Part shown: positions 34,256 through 42,091 of the stretch, one piece after another
Layout: each line of letters starts with the position of its first letter
Numbering within the stretch: the first letter of the stretch is position 1
Source: Flavobacterium sp. 83
GTDB taxonomy: Bacteria; Bacteroidota; Bacteroidia; Flavobacteriales; Flavobacteriaceae
Reading direction: 5' to 3'
Length of the DNA: 64,000 nt
NCBI RefSeq assembly: GCF_000744835.1
Contig: NZ_JQMS01000001.1
Span: forward strand, 1,178,001-1,242,000
Notes under the pieces: generated by a model
Database searches by the model: none
Seen by the model: the letters and a program-made list of their open reading frames with translations, nothing else
Told to the model about the DNA's origin: nothing
Translations under genes and position numbers: made by a program

Positions 34256-34999
34256 TTATTTAACCGCCAAATATTCATTCACTTCAGTATAAGGCAATAA
34301 CAATTCTTTAGGTCCTTCAGCATAAGATGCGGCTTCGTAGGAATTGTAATAGAGAAGCAATCCTTTATCCGTATAAAAAATATTTTGTGGAAGATAAAAT
34401 TTCTCGTCCTCAAACATTAATCCCGTTGCGTTTATTGATTTGTTTTCAGGGATTTTATATTTGGCTCTGAATTTTTTTTCGGCGAAAGCCATAAAAGTAT
34501 TCTTGTTTATAAATAATTGATTGTTTGGAATGTATTTTCCCGTCTCCGGATTAAAAATTAGCGAACGCAATCCTTCATAGCCATGAGCACCACCTGTAAA
34601 AGTGTAATGCTTGATTTCAATGTTTAAAACACTTTCTGATTGGTATTTTATAGTTCCTTCAATTTTACCTTCCCAACCAAAAGTATCTTTAGGGAATTCT
34701 TTCTGAAGTTTTTCGTAGGAATCAATAAACGAAGTTAACAATCCATTATAATTAGTAGAAGTATATGGTTTTTCACCAAAATAAATAATTTCTTTCAGTG
34801 TTGAAAATACTTTTTTATTGATGCTGTCTGCAACAACGGGAACATCCTTTGCAAATGGAATTTTTACAGTTATCTGAGGGCAATTTTCCTTGCAGGGCAA
34901 AGTCGTTTTTTTCTGAAAAGATTGCTCTTCAAAAACCAATTCGTTAGAACAACGCGCCACAGAAAAAAGTAACAAGGAAAAAAGGATGAAGTGTTTCAT
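34256..34999 (-). CDS. DUF3298/DUF4163 lipoprotein
   Basis: 247 residues from ATG at 34999 (MKHFILFSLLLFSVARC), giving a lipoprotein signal with Cys at position 17; the frame extends 11 codons further. The order of a PdaC/DUF4163-like part (EYSVLNIEIKHYTFTGGAHGYEGLRSLIFNPETGKYI) and a C-terminal DUF3298 part (LYYNSYEAASYAEGPKELLLPYTEV) matches RsiV/PdaC-like periplasmic proteins. The GGAHG motif is conserved in the family. Function not known; envelope located. Confidence 0.85.
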   Translation of the reverse strand: MKHFILFSLLLFSVARCSNELVFEEQSFQKKTTLPCKENCPQITVKIPFAKDVPVVADSINKKVFSTLKEIIYFGEKPYTSTNYNGLLTSFIDSYEKLQKEFPKDTFGWEGKIEGTIKYQSESVLNIEIKHYTFTGGAHGYEGLRSLIFNPETGKYIPNNQLFINKNTFMAFAEKKFRAKYKIPENKSINATGLMFEDEKFYLPQNIFYTDKGLLLYYNSYEAASYAEGPKELLLPYTEVNEYLAVK

Positions 35000-35099
35000 T
35001 TCAAAAGTGTTAATTATATACAAAGGTATCAACTTGCAGCTTGGTTAGAATAAATTAAAAGGTAAATTTGTAAAACAATCGTGCATTAAAATTCAACTT

Positions 35100-36245
35100 A
35101 TGAAATTCAATACTAAAGTTATTCACGGTGGTCAACACCATGATCCAAGTACAGGAGCAGTGATGCCTCCAGTTTACCAAACGTCAACATTTGTGCAGAC
35201 AAGTCCCGGACACCCGATAAATCCGGATTATGAATACAGCAGAGCCGCAAATCCTACCAGAAGTGCGCTTGAAAATGCCTTTGCAAGTATTGAAAATGGA
35301 ACCCGAGGATTGGCTTTTTCATCAGGATTAGCAGCCACGGATTGTATTTTGCGTTCTTTCAAAGCAGGTGACGAAATCATTGCGATGGACGATTTATATG
35401 GAGGAACGTATCGAATGTTTACCCGTATTTATAAAGATTCAGGGATTAAATTCCATTTTGTGGATATGAATGACATGGAGAAATTCAAGTCATTGATCAA
35501 TGAAAATACAAAATTGGTTTGGGTAGAAACACCAACCAATCCTTTGATGAAATTAGCCGATATTCAAGAAATTGCTAAAATAACCAAAGAGAATAAAATT
35601 ATTTTTGCAGTTGACAATACTTTTGCAACACCTTATTTACAAAAACCTTTAGATTTAGGTGCTGATATCGTGATGCATTCTGCTACTAAATATCTTGGTG
35701 GACATTCTGATGTTATTGCTGGAGCTTTGATTGTAAAAGATGAAGCCCTTGGTGAACAATTGCATTTTCAACAATTTGCAACTGGCGCAACACTAGGACC
35801 AATGGATAGTTTTTTGGTATTAAGAGGAATTAAAACCTTGCATTTACGAGTACAAAGACATTGTGAAAATGGAGGGAAAGTGGTGGAGTTTTTGAACAGT
35901 CATCCAAAAGTGAAAACAGTATATTATCCAGGGTTACCAAGCCATCCCTATCATGAAATTGCCAAAAAACAAATGAGTGGTTTTGGCGGAATGGTTTCTT
36001 TTACTTTTGTTTCAGGTAAAAAAGAGGATGCTATTAAATTTTTAGAGAATCTAAAAGTATTCACTTTGGCAGAATCTCTTGGAGGAGTAGAATCATTAGC
36101 GAATCATCCCGCATTAATGACACACGCATCGATTCCTGAAGACAAACGAAAAGAGGTTGGTATTACTGATGATCTGGTACGATTGAGCGTAGGTATAGAA
36201 GATGCCGAAGATTTAATTGAAGATTTGAAACAAGCATTAGCTTAA
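35100..36245 (+). CDS. metB: Cystathionine gamma-synthase / lyase (trans-sulfuration PLP enzyme)
   Basis: 381 residues of the Cys/Met metabolism PLP family. Cofactor lysine lies in MHSATKYLGGHSDVIAG; other motifs are YEYSRAANPTRSALE, LAFSSGLAATDCIL, DDLYGGTYR, VDNTFATPYLQKP, GATLGPMDSFLVLRGIKTL and AESLGGVESLANHP. Gamma-synthases and gamma-lyases cannot be separated safely from sequence by eye; synthase is the usual annotation in flavobacteria. It ends at a perfect terminator. Confidence 0.88.
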   Translation: MKFNTKVIHGGQHHDPSTGAVMPPVYQTSTFVQTSPGHPINPDYEYSRAANPTRSALENAFASIENGTRGLAFSSGLAATDCILRSFKAGDEIIAMDDLYGGTYRMFTRIYKDSGIKFHFVDMNDMEKFKSLINENTKLVWVETPTNPLMKLADIQEIAKITKENKIIFAVDNTFATPYLQKPLDLGADIVMHSATKYLGGHSDVIAGALIVKDEALGEQLHFQQFATGATLGPMDSFLVLRGIKTLHLRVQRHCENGGKVVEFLNSHPKVKTVYYPGLPSHPYHEIAKKQMSGFGGMVSFTFVSGKKEDAIKFLENLKVFTLAESLGGVESLANHPALMTHASIPEDKRKEVGITDDLVRLSVGIEDAEDLIEDLKQALA

Positions 36246-36258
36246 CTGTATGGCATAA

Positions 36259-36302
36259 AAAAGAAAGCTCCAATTCTAATTTTAGAATTGGAGCTTTCTT
36301 TT
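36259..36302. terminator. Perfect bidirectional terminator after metB
   Basis: AAAAGAAAGCTCCAATTCTAA (36259-36279, of which the last 20 bases alone give a perfect stem) pairs with 36282-36302 around a 2-base loop. Convergent genes metB (+) and the OMP gene (-) share it. Confidence 0.93.
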
Positions 36303-36318
36303 ATACAAAATTTATTGG

Positions 36319-37122
36319 CTATTGTAAATAATAAATGTAACCCACATTAAACCAGACTAACCAGTCGTTTGCTTTGTTCTCTTTGTAAATTGCAGGGTTA
36401 GGATTTAAACCATCTACCCAGTTAGAAAAATAATATTGAAATCTTAAATCAACCATCAAATCTGATAAAGGAGCTAGCTTATAACGGGTACCTACGCTTG
36501 ATACGATAGACCAGACAGATCCTCCTTCAGTAGAAAAACCATAAGGACGGCCATCAGTAGGAGTTAAGTATTTAGGAAAAGTAGTCAGTGGTGTGCCTAA
36601 AGGTCCCATTGTTGAAGAGGCTTTGGCATCGTAATAACTAAATTGTCCTCCAAGACTTATAAACGGACCTAAACTACCAATTCGTGAGGTAAAATCCCTA
36701 ATACTTAATGGAAAATATTCCAACTGCATTCCTATATTAGTAACTGCGGTGCTTCCTTGCATTGCTCGTAATTGATCAGCACCAAGAGAAGTTTTACTTG
36801 GAGCTACCCATTCTCCAAAATGTTTCAATTCGGTTTTGTTATAGGATAGTTCAGTTCTTAATTTGAAATGATCGTTAAAATATGTTTCAGGAGTATAACA
36901 GTTACATTCTGCTTTGTAAGAAAAATTTAGATAATGAATAATCCCAATTCCGAAACCAGTATTTCCAGAATTAGTGCTTAAATCGTGGCGTTCCCCATAA
37001 TCAGATTGAAATGCTATAGGTCCGGCTATAATTCCTATTTCATGCGAGAAACCAAATTGCGCATTGATATTATTTGAAAAAACAAATAACAGGAATAGAG
37101 TAAGAATTGTTTGTTTGATCAT
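36319..37122 (-). CDS. Outer-membrane protein, THC0290_0291 type
   Basis: 267 residues with a signal peptide (TILTLFLLFVFSNNINAQ). The mature protein begins FGFSHEIGIIAGPIAFQSDYGERHD and alternates strand-like segments to a C-terminal WFNVGYIYYLQ, fitting a beta-barrel. The sequence agrees with the flavobacterial family I recall under the name THC0290_0291. A cysteine pair in NCYTPET/ECNC may form a disulfide. Function unknown. It shares the upstream gap (37123-37438) with divergent gdhA. Confidence 0.8.
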   Translation of the reverse strand: MIKQTILTLFLLFVFSNNINAQFGFSHEIGIIAGPIAFQSDYGERHDLSTNSGNTGFGIGIIHYLNFSYKAECNCYTPETYFNDHFKLRTELSYNKTELKHFGEWVAPSKTSLGADQLRAMQGSTAVTNIGMQLEYFPLSIRDFTSRIGSLGPFISLGGQFSYYDAKASSTMGPLGTPLTTFPKYLTPTDGRPYGFSTEGGSVWSIVSSVGTRYKLAPLSDLMVDLRFQYYFSNWVDGLNPNPAIYKENKANDWLVWFNVGYIYYLQ

Positions 37123-37220
37123 TAGATGTTAAATTTTCAAATCCAGACAAATATATAAAAACATCAATCATTTAAATTATAAATTAAAAGATTTAGTAGA
37201 TAAAATCTTAATATAGTTAC

Positions 37221-37238
37221 GAAAACTACAACGTTTTC
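37221..37238. promoter_or_regulatory. Distal operator-like half sites upstream of gdhA
   Basis: GAAAAC (37221-37226) and GTTTTC (37233-37238) repeat the half sites of the gdhA operator with a longer spacer, and the segment AACGTTTTCGTT overlaps them. Such a remote second site about 140 bases upstream would allow looping by a LacI-type repressor; this is inference. Confidence 0.45.
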
Positions 37239-37341
37239 GTTGAAAACAATGATTGAAAAGTAGATTTCTTTGTAATTACTTAATAAAAAGATAATTCTAT
37301 CGAGAAAGTGAAAAAATAGACTTCAATATTTTTATAAAATG

Positions 37342-37372
37342 TATCTTTGTATATACCAACGAAAACGTTTTC
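37342..37372 (+). promoter_or_regulatory. gdhA -7 element and LacI-like operator
   Basis: The -7 element TATCTTTG (37342-37349) matches the consensus. It is followed 11 bases later by the perfect 12-base palindrome GAAAACGTTTTC (37361-37372), with the central CG typical of LacI/GalR operators. The palindrome covers the expected start of transcription, the classical position for repression. Confidence 0.65.
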
Positions 37373-37438
37373 TTAAACGTGATTATTGTGTTTGGGGAAA
37401 CTATTAATATTAATTTTGTTTGAATAATGTATTTCAAG

Positions 37439-38782
37439 ATGGAAAATAAAATAAATCAATTTATGGCTCTTGTTGAGTCAAAAAATCCAAATGAGCCTGA
37501 ATTTATTCAAGCTGTTAGGGAATTTGCTGAAACTGTTATCCCATTTATTGCGGAGCAAAAAAAATATGATGGGAAAAATTTGCTGCTCAGAATAGCTGAA
37601 CCAGAGCGTTCTATTATATTTCGCGTTCCTTGGGTAGATGACAAAGGAGAAATTCAGGTAAACAGAGGTTTCCGAATCCAAATGAACTCAGCGATTGGAC
37701 CTTATAAAGGAGGGATACGTTTCCATCATACTGTAAATTTATCGGTACTTAAATTTTTAGCATTCGAGCAAGTATTCAAAAATAGTTTGACCACTTTGCC
37801 AATGGGTGGGGGAAAAGGAGGGTCTGATTTTGATCCACAAGGAAAATCTGATGGAGAAGTAATGCGTTTTTGCCAGTCTTTCATGACTGAATTGTGCAGA
37901 CACATTGGGCCACAATTAGACGTTCCTGCTGGGGATATCGGAGTTGGAGCCAGAGAAATTGGATATTTATTTGGTCAATACAAGAGAATAAGAAACGAAT
38001 TTACTGGAGTTTTAACGGGGAAAGGATTGGCTTATGGAGGTTCTTTAATCAGACCGGAAGCAACAGGTTATGGAGTCGTTTATTTTGCAGAACAAATGCT
38101 GAATACTATTGGTCAAAACATCAAAGGAAAAAGAGTATCTATTTCTGGATTTGGAAACGTTGCTTGGGGTGTGGCCTTGAAGGTAAACGATCTTGGAGGA
38201 AAAGTAGTTACTATTTCTGGTCCCGATGGATATATTTATGACGAGGAAGGAATCTCCGGTGAGAAAATTGACTTCATGCTTGAATTGAGAGCAAGAGGAG
38301 ATAACAGAGCTGAAGCTTATTTAGAAAAATATCCAAATGCTAAATTCCACAAAGGGAAAAGCGTATGGGAAGTAAAAGTTGATATTGCAATACCTTGTGC
38401 AACTCAAAATGAGTTGAATGAGGAAGATGCGAAAAATTTAATTGCAAATGGTGTTATATGTGTTACCGAAGCGGCAAATATGCCTTGTACATTGGAAGCC
38501 ATCAAACTTTTCTTGAAAGCTAAGGTGCTTTTTGCCCCAGGTAAAGCAGCAAATGCTGGAGGTGTAGCAGCTTCAGGATTAGAGATGACACAAAACTCGA
38601 TTCGTCTAAATTGGACCAGTGAGGAAGTGGATTCCAGATTGAAAGAAATCATGGTGGGAATACACAATCAATGCAAGAAATATGGTACAGACTCAGAAGG
38701 CTATGTGAACTATGTAAAAGGAGCAAACATTGCTGGATTTGTTAAAGTAGCCGATGCTATGTTAGCTCAAGGAGTGGTATAG
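37439..38782 (+). CDS. gdhA: NADP-type glutamate dehydrogenase
   Basis: 447 residues from ATG at 37439 (MENKINQFMALVESKNP). It interconverts glutamate and 2-oxoglutarate plus ammonia. Motifs: GYKGGIRFH-type PYKGGIRFHHTVNLS, catalytic lysine in PMGGGKGGSDFDP with the following Asp, DVPAGDIGVGAREIGYLFGQYK, a Rossmann loop SGFGNVAWG and PCATQNELNEEDA. Length is that of the hexameric bacterial GDH, usually anabolic. An operator-like palindrome sits at the promoter. A terminator follows at 38803. Confidence 0.95.
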   Translation: MENKINQFMALVESKNPNEPEFIQAVREFAETVIPFIAEQKKYDGKNLLLRIAEPERSIIFRVPWVDDKGEIQVNRGFRIQMNSAIGPYKGGIRFHHTVNLSVLKFLAFEQVFKNSLTTLPMGGGKGGSDFDPQGKSDGEVMRFCQSFMTELCRHIGPQLDVPAGDIGVGAREIGYLFGQYKRIRNEFTGVLTGKGLAYGGSLIRPEATGYGVVYFAEQMLNTIGQNIKGKRVSISGFGNVAWGVALKVNDLGGKVVTISGPDGYIYDEEGISGEKIDFMLELRARGDNRAEAYLEKYPNAKFHKGKSVWEVKVDIAIPCATQNELNEEDAKNLIANGVICVTEAANMPCTLEAIKLFLKAKVLFAPGKAANAGGVAASGLEMTQNSIRLNWTSEEVDSRLKEIMVGIHNQCKKYGTDSEGYVNYVKGANIAGFVKVADAMLAQGVV

Positions 38783-38802
38783 ATCAGGTTTAATTATAAT
38801 TT

Positions 38803-38844
38803 AAATGCCTCCTATCAATATTAAAGATAGAAGGCATTTTTTTT
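38803..38844 (+). terminator. Terminator after gdhA
   Basis: AAATGCCTCCTATC (38803-38816) and GATAGAAGGCATTT (38826-38839) pair with one mismatch and run into Ts to 38844. This argues that the PorZ frame starts further down, at 38907. Confidence 0.9.
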
Positions 38845-38876
38845 GCGTAACAAAATTCAAATACTTTCGTTTGTTC

Positions 38877-38884
38877 TATATTTG
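38877..38884 (+). promoter_or_regulatory. -7 element of porZ
   Basis: TATATTTG (38877-38884) matches TAnnTTTG and lies 22 bases before the ATG at 38907. No -33 TTTG is found at the usual spacing. Confidence 0.55.
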
Positions 38885-38906
38885 TAAACCAATATTCCTG
38901 CAAATA

Positions 38907-41195
38907 ATGAAAAAGAGTGTTTTATGTTTTTTGCTTTTACTTTTTATCCAAATGGGTTTTGCCCAAAGTAATCTGTTGTGGCAAGGATATTTCTCTTACA
39001 ATGAAATTAAAGACATTTCAGAATCTGCAACTTCAGTTTTTGCCGCTTCAGAAAACGCCTTATTTTCTAAAAATATAGCAACAAGCCAGATTAAAACTAC
39101 CAATACTATTGACGGGCTTTCCGGAGAAACCATTTCAGCATTATACTATAGCGCTACATTCAATAAAACAATTGTAGGATACGAAAACGGATTGATAATA
39201 GTCATCAATGAAGCTGATGGGACGATGCTCAATGTGGTCGATATTATCAATAAACAACTTCCTTCAAACATTAAAAAAATCAATCACTTCATGGAATTTG
39301 AAGGTATTGCTTATGTTTCCTGTGATTTTGGAATTGTTCAATTCAATTTGGCTACCATGCAATTTGGGGACACTTATTTTATCGGTTCAAATGGCACCGA
39401 AATAATAGTGAACCAAACAATATTATTCAATGGATTTATTTATGCAGCTACAAATAATGGTATAAAAAGAGCTGATATTAGTAATAAGAACTTAGTCGAT
39501 TTTAGTCAGTGGGAAACAATTGCCACCGGAAACTGGTTTGGTATTGCAACGCTAGATGCCAATTTATTTGCCGTTAACGCTGCAGGATACATTCATAAAT
39601 ACAATGCGAATACAAATATATTTACAGGATATTTAACGCTTTCATCACCAGCTTTGGATGTGAGAACAACCGCGGGTTATTTGATAATTACAACAGTAAA
39701 CAGCATTTATATATACAACAGTCAAATGGCTTTGGTACGCCAAATTAACACAAACCAAATTACTGAAAGCACTCCTAGCTTTAATTGTGCGACACTAATA
39801 GGCGATACCATTTTTATAGGGACACAAGAAAATGGATTGATTGCTACTTCCCTTTCTTTAGCCTCGGTTTTTGAAAATACAACTCCAATTGGGCCTTTAC
39901 GAAATAATATATTTGCGCTTCAAGCTACATCAAATTCGCTTTGGACCGTTTATGGGGATTATACCGTAGATTATAATCCATATGAGTTAGATAATTACGG
40001 TGTGAGTAAATTTAGCGCGACAGGATGGTTGAATATTCCGTATGAGAAAGTTTTAGGAGCTAAATCCATGACCAGAATAACGGTTAATCCCAATAATGAA
40101 AATGAAGTGTATGCAAGTTCTTTTTTTTCAGGATTGCTTAAAATTGAAAATGATGAGCCAAAAATTTTATACAATCAAACCAATAGCAGTCTGGAGTCAT
40201 TAACCTTTGCGGGGCCAAATTATATTGATATTCGAATAAACGGAGCTGCATTTGATAAATCGGGAAATTTTTGGGTGACCAACAGCAGAATAAAAAATGG
40301 ATTGAAAGTGTTGAAATCTTCCGGTCAATGGCAAAGTTACGCTATGGACGCTATTCTGAATTCTCCAATTGATAATAATTTTGGAACAATTGCAATTGAT
40401 AAAAACGGAACCAAATGGCTTTCCACAAATAGAGATGGTGTTGTTGGTTTTAACGAAAGTAATAATAAATTTAAAAAAATAACCACAGGGCCTGATACAG
40501 GAAATTTGCCTATTGCTGATGTAAGAGTAGTTGCAGTAGATACAAGAAACCAACTTTGGATAGGAACTACAAAAGGGTTGCGAATTTTGTCTAATGTTGG
40601 AAGTTTTCAAACGGAAGACCAAATGACTACCAATCCCATAATTATTTTAGAAGATAACTTGGCGCAAGAATTATTATACGAACAATTTATTACTGATATT
40701 GTTGTCGATGGAGCTAATAATAAATGGATTGCTACAGCAGATTCCGGTGTTTTTTTAGTGTCGTACAACGGCCAGGAAACCAAATATCATTTTACGACCA
40801 GCAATTCCCCTTTGCCCAGTAATGTTATAAACGATATTGATATCAATAGTGTAACGGGTGAAGTTTTTATCGCCACTGCCAAAGGTTTAGTTTCCTTCAA
40901 AGGAGTTTCGACTGCAGCCAATGAAGATTTAAGCAATGCGTATGTGTACCCAAATCCAGTCCGGCCTGAATATCAAGGAACCGTAAAAATTGCTGGATTA
41001 CTCGATAAAGCCAATATTAAAATTACCGATATTGAAGGAAATCTAGTTTATGAAACCACTTCCGAAGGCGGAACAATAGAATGGGATACCACCGCTTTTG
41101 GGAAATACAAAGTGGCTTCGGGTGTGTATATGATTTTTATTTCGGCACAAGACGGAGTAGAAACCAAAGTCAAAAAAGTAATGATAATCAGGTAA
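38907..41195 (+). CDS. porZ: PorZ-type beta-propeller protein of the type IX secretion system
   Basis: 762 residues from ATG at 38907 (MKKSVLCFLLLLFIQMGFAQ, signal peptide). The mature N terminus SNLLWQGYFSYNEIKDISESATSVFAASENALF is the typical PorZ start. Repeated propeller-like blades follow, including two-component-regulator-type NGTKWLSTNRDGVVGFNE, NQLWIGTTKGLRIL and NNKWIATADSGVFLVS. The last about 85 residues (VYPNPVRPEYQG ... GVYMIFISAQDGVETKVKKVMIIR) form a type A T9SS C-terminal signal-like domain. PorZ belongs to the PorU-PorV-PorZ attachment complex on the cell surface. The longer frame begins inside the gdhA terminator and is rejected. Confidence 0.88.
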   Translation: MKKSVLCFLLLLFIQMGFAQSNLLWQGYFSYNEIKDISESATSVFAASENALFSKNIATSQIKTTNTIDGLSGETISALYYSATFNKTIVGYENGLIIVINEADGTMLNVVDIINKQLPSNIKKINHFMEFEGIAYVSCDFGIVQFNLATMQFGDTYFIGSNGTEIIVNQTILFNGFIYAATNNGIKRADISNKNLVDFSQWETIATGNWFGIATLDANLFAVNAAGYIHKYNANTNIFTGYLTLSSPALDVRTTAGYLIITTVNSIYIYNSQMALVRQINTNQITESTPSFNCATLIGDTIFIGTQENGLIATSLSLASVFENTTPIGPLRNNIFALQATSNSLWTVYGDYTVDYNPYELDNYGVSKFSATGWLNIPYEKVLGAKSMTRITVNPNNENEVYASSFFSGLLKIENDEPKILYNQTNSSLESLTFAGPNYIDIRINGAAFDKSGNFWVTNSRIKNGLKVLKSSGQWQSYAMDAILNSPIDNNFGTIAIDKNGTKWLSTNRDGVVGFNESNNKFKKITTGPDTGNLPIADVRVVAVDTRNQLWIGTTKGLRILSNVGSFQTEDQMTTNPIIILEDNLAQELLYEQFITDIVVDGANNKWIATADSGVFLVSYNGQETKYHFTTSNSPLPSNVINDIDINSVTGEVFIATAKGLVSFKGVSTAANEDLSNAYVYPNPVRPEYQGTVKIAGLLDKANIKITDIEGNLVYETTSEGGTIEWDTTAFGKYKVASGVYMIFISAQDGVETKVKKVMIIR

Positions 41196-41211
41196 TTTAG
41201 AAGAATGATTT

Positions 41212-41241
41212 TTTCAATCTTTAAATTTTCAATCTTTAAAT
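41212..41241. repeat. Tandem 15-base duplication before recO
   Basis: TTTTCAATCTTTAAA occurs twice head to tail (41212-41226, 41227-41241), ending 7 bases before the recO GTG start. It looks like a slippage-prone duplication in the leader. Confidence 0.8.
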
Positions 41242-41248
41242 TAAAATT

Positions 41249-41962
41249 GTGCTAGTTAAAACCAAAGCCATCGTCCTTTCGTCTTTAAAATTTCAAGAAA
41301 AAAGCTTGATTGTAAAATGCTTTACGCTGTCGCATGGTTTGAAATCCTATTTTGTTCGCGATGCTTTTTCGAGTCGAAAGTCCAATCAGAAAATTGCTTA
41401 TTTTCAACCATTGACCATTCTCGAAATTGAAGCGGTTCATAAGAACAAGGGTACTTTAGAAAATTTTAAGGAAATAAAAATCGATTCTCCTTTTCATTCT
41501 ATTCATTCGGATATTTATAAAAGTACGATCGTGATGTTCATTTCGGAAATGCTGCACCATTCCATTCACGAAGAAGAAAAAAACGAGCATTTATTTACTT
41601 TTTTAGAAACAGCCTTGCATTGGTTAGACAATCACGATGAAATCGCTAATTTCCACCTGATTTTATTATTGGAAACTACAAAATATTTGGGCTTTTACCC
41701 CGATATTTCTGATATGGATATGCCTTTTTTCGAAATGAACGAAGGAGTTTTTACGCCCTTTCATGCCATCAGTTCACTCACGGAACATGAAAGTAATTTA
41801 TTCAAAAAACTGATTGATTTAAAATTCGATAATGACCAAAAAATATTCCATGTCATTGAAAGACAAATCGTTTTAAGAATTCTCATTGATTACTATAGTT
41901 TTCATTTGGATGGTTTTAAAAAACCAAAATCATTAGACGTTTTAAAAGAAGTTTTCTCTTAG
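41249..41962 (+). CDS. recO: DNA repair protein RecO
   Basis: 237 residues. It begins at a GTG (MLVKTKAIVLSSLKFQEKSLIVKCFT), the usual N-terminal OB-fold of RecO, with LKSYFVRDAFSSRKSNQKIAYFQPLTILEIE. The C-terminal helical part follows. The Cys4 zinc-binding site of some RecO proteins is absent, as is common in Bacteroidetes. RecO loads RecA onto SSB-coated DNA with RecR. No ATG is available at a comparable position, so the GTG start is favoured. Confidence 0.9.
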   Translation: MLVKTKAIVLSSLKFQEKSLIVKCFTLSHGLKSYFVRDAFSSRKSNQKIAYFQPLTILEIEAVHKNKGTLENFKEIKIDSPFHSIHSDIYKSTIVMFISEMLHHSIHEEEKNEHLFTFLETALHWLDNHDEIANFHLILLLETTKYLGFYPDISDMDMPFFEMNEGVFTPFHAISSLTEHESNLFKKLIDLKFDNDQKIFHVIERQIVLRILIDYYSFHLDGFKKPKSLDVLKEVFS

Positions 41963-42091
41963 GAAGCAATAAAAGGATATTTTGATTCCATTTTATCGAA
42001 TTATCGCTCCAATTTCGTCTATTTTTCCTCTTCTTTTCTTTCTTTTATTCAAAATTCCTTACTTTCGCACCTCGATTTAGAAAAGGATAAA

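Noticed and set aside
38805..38906. Upstream extension of the porZ frame
   Set aside because: It begins inside the gdhA terminator and ahead of the -7 box, and it would bury the signal peptide.
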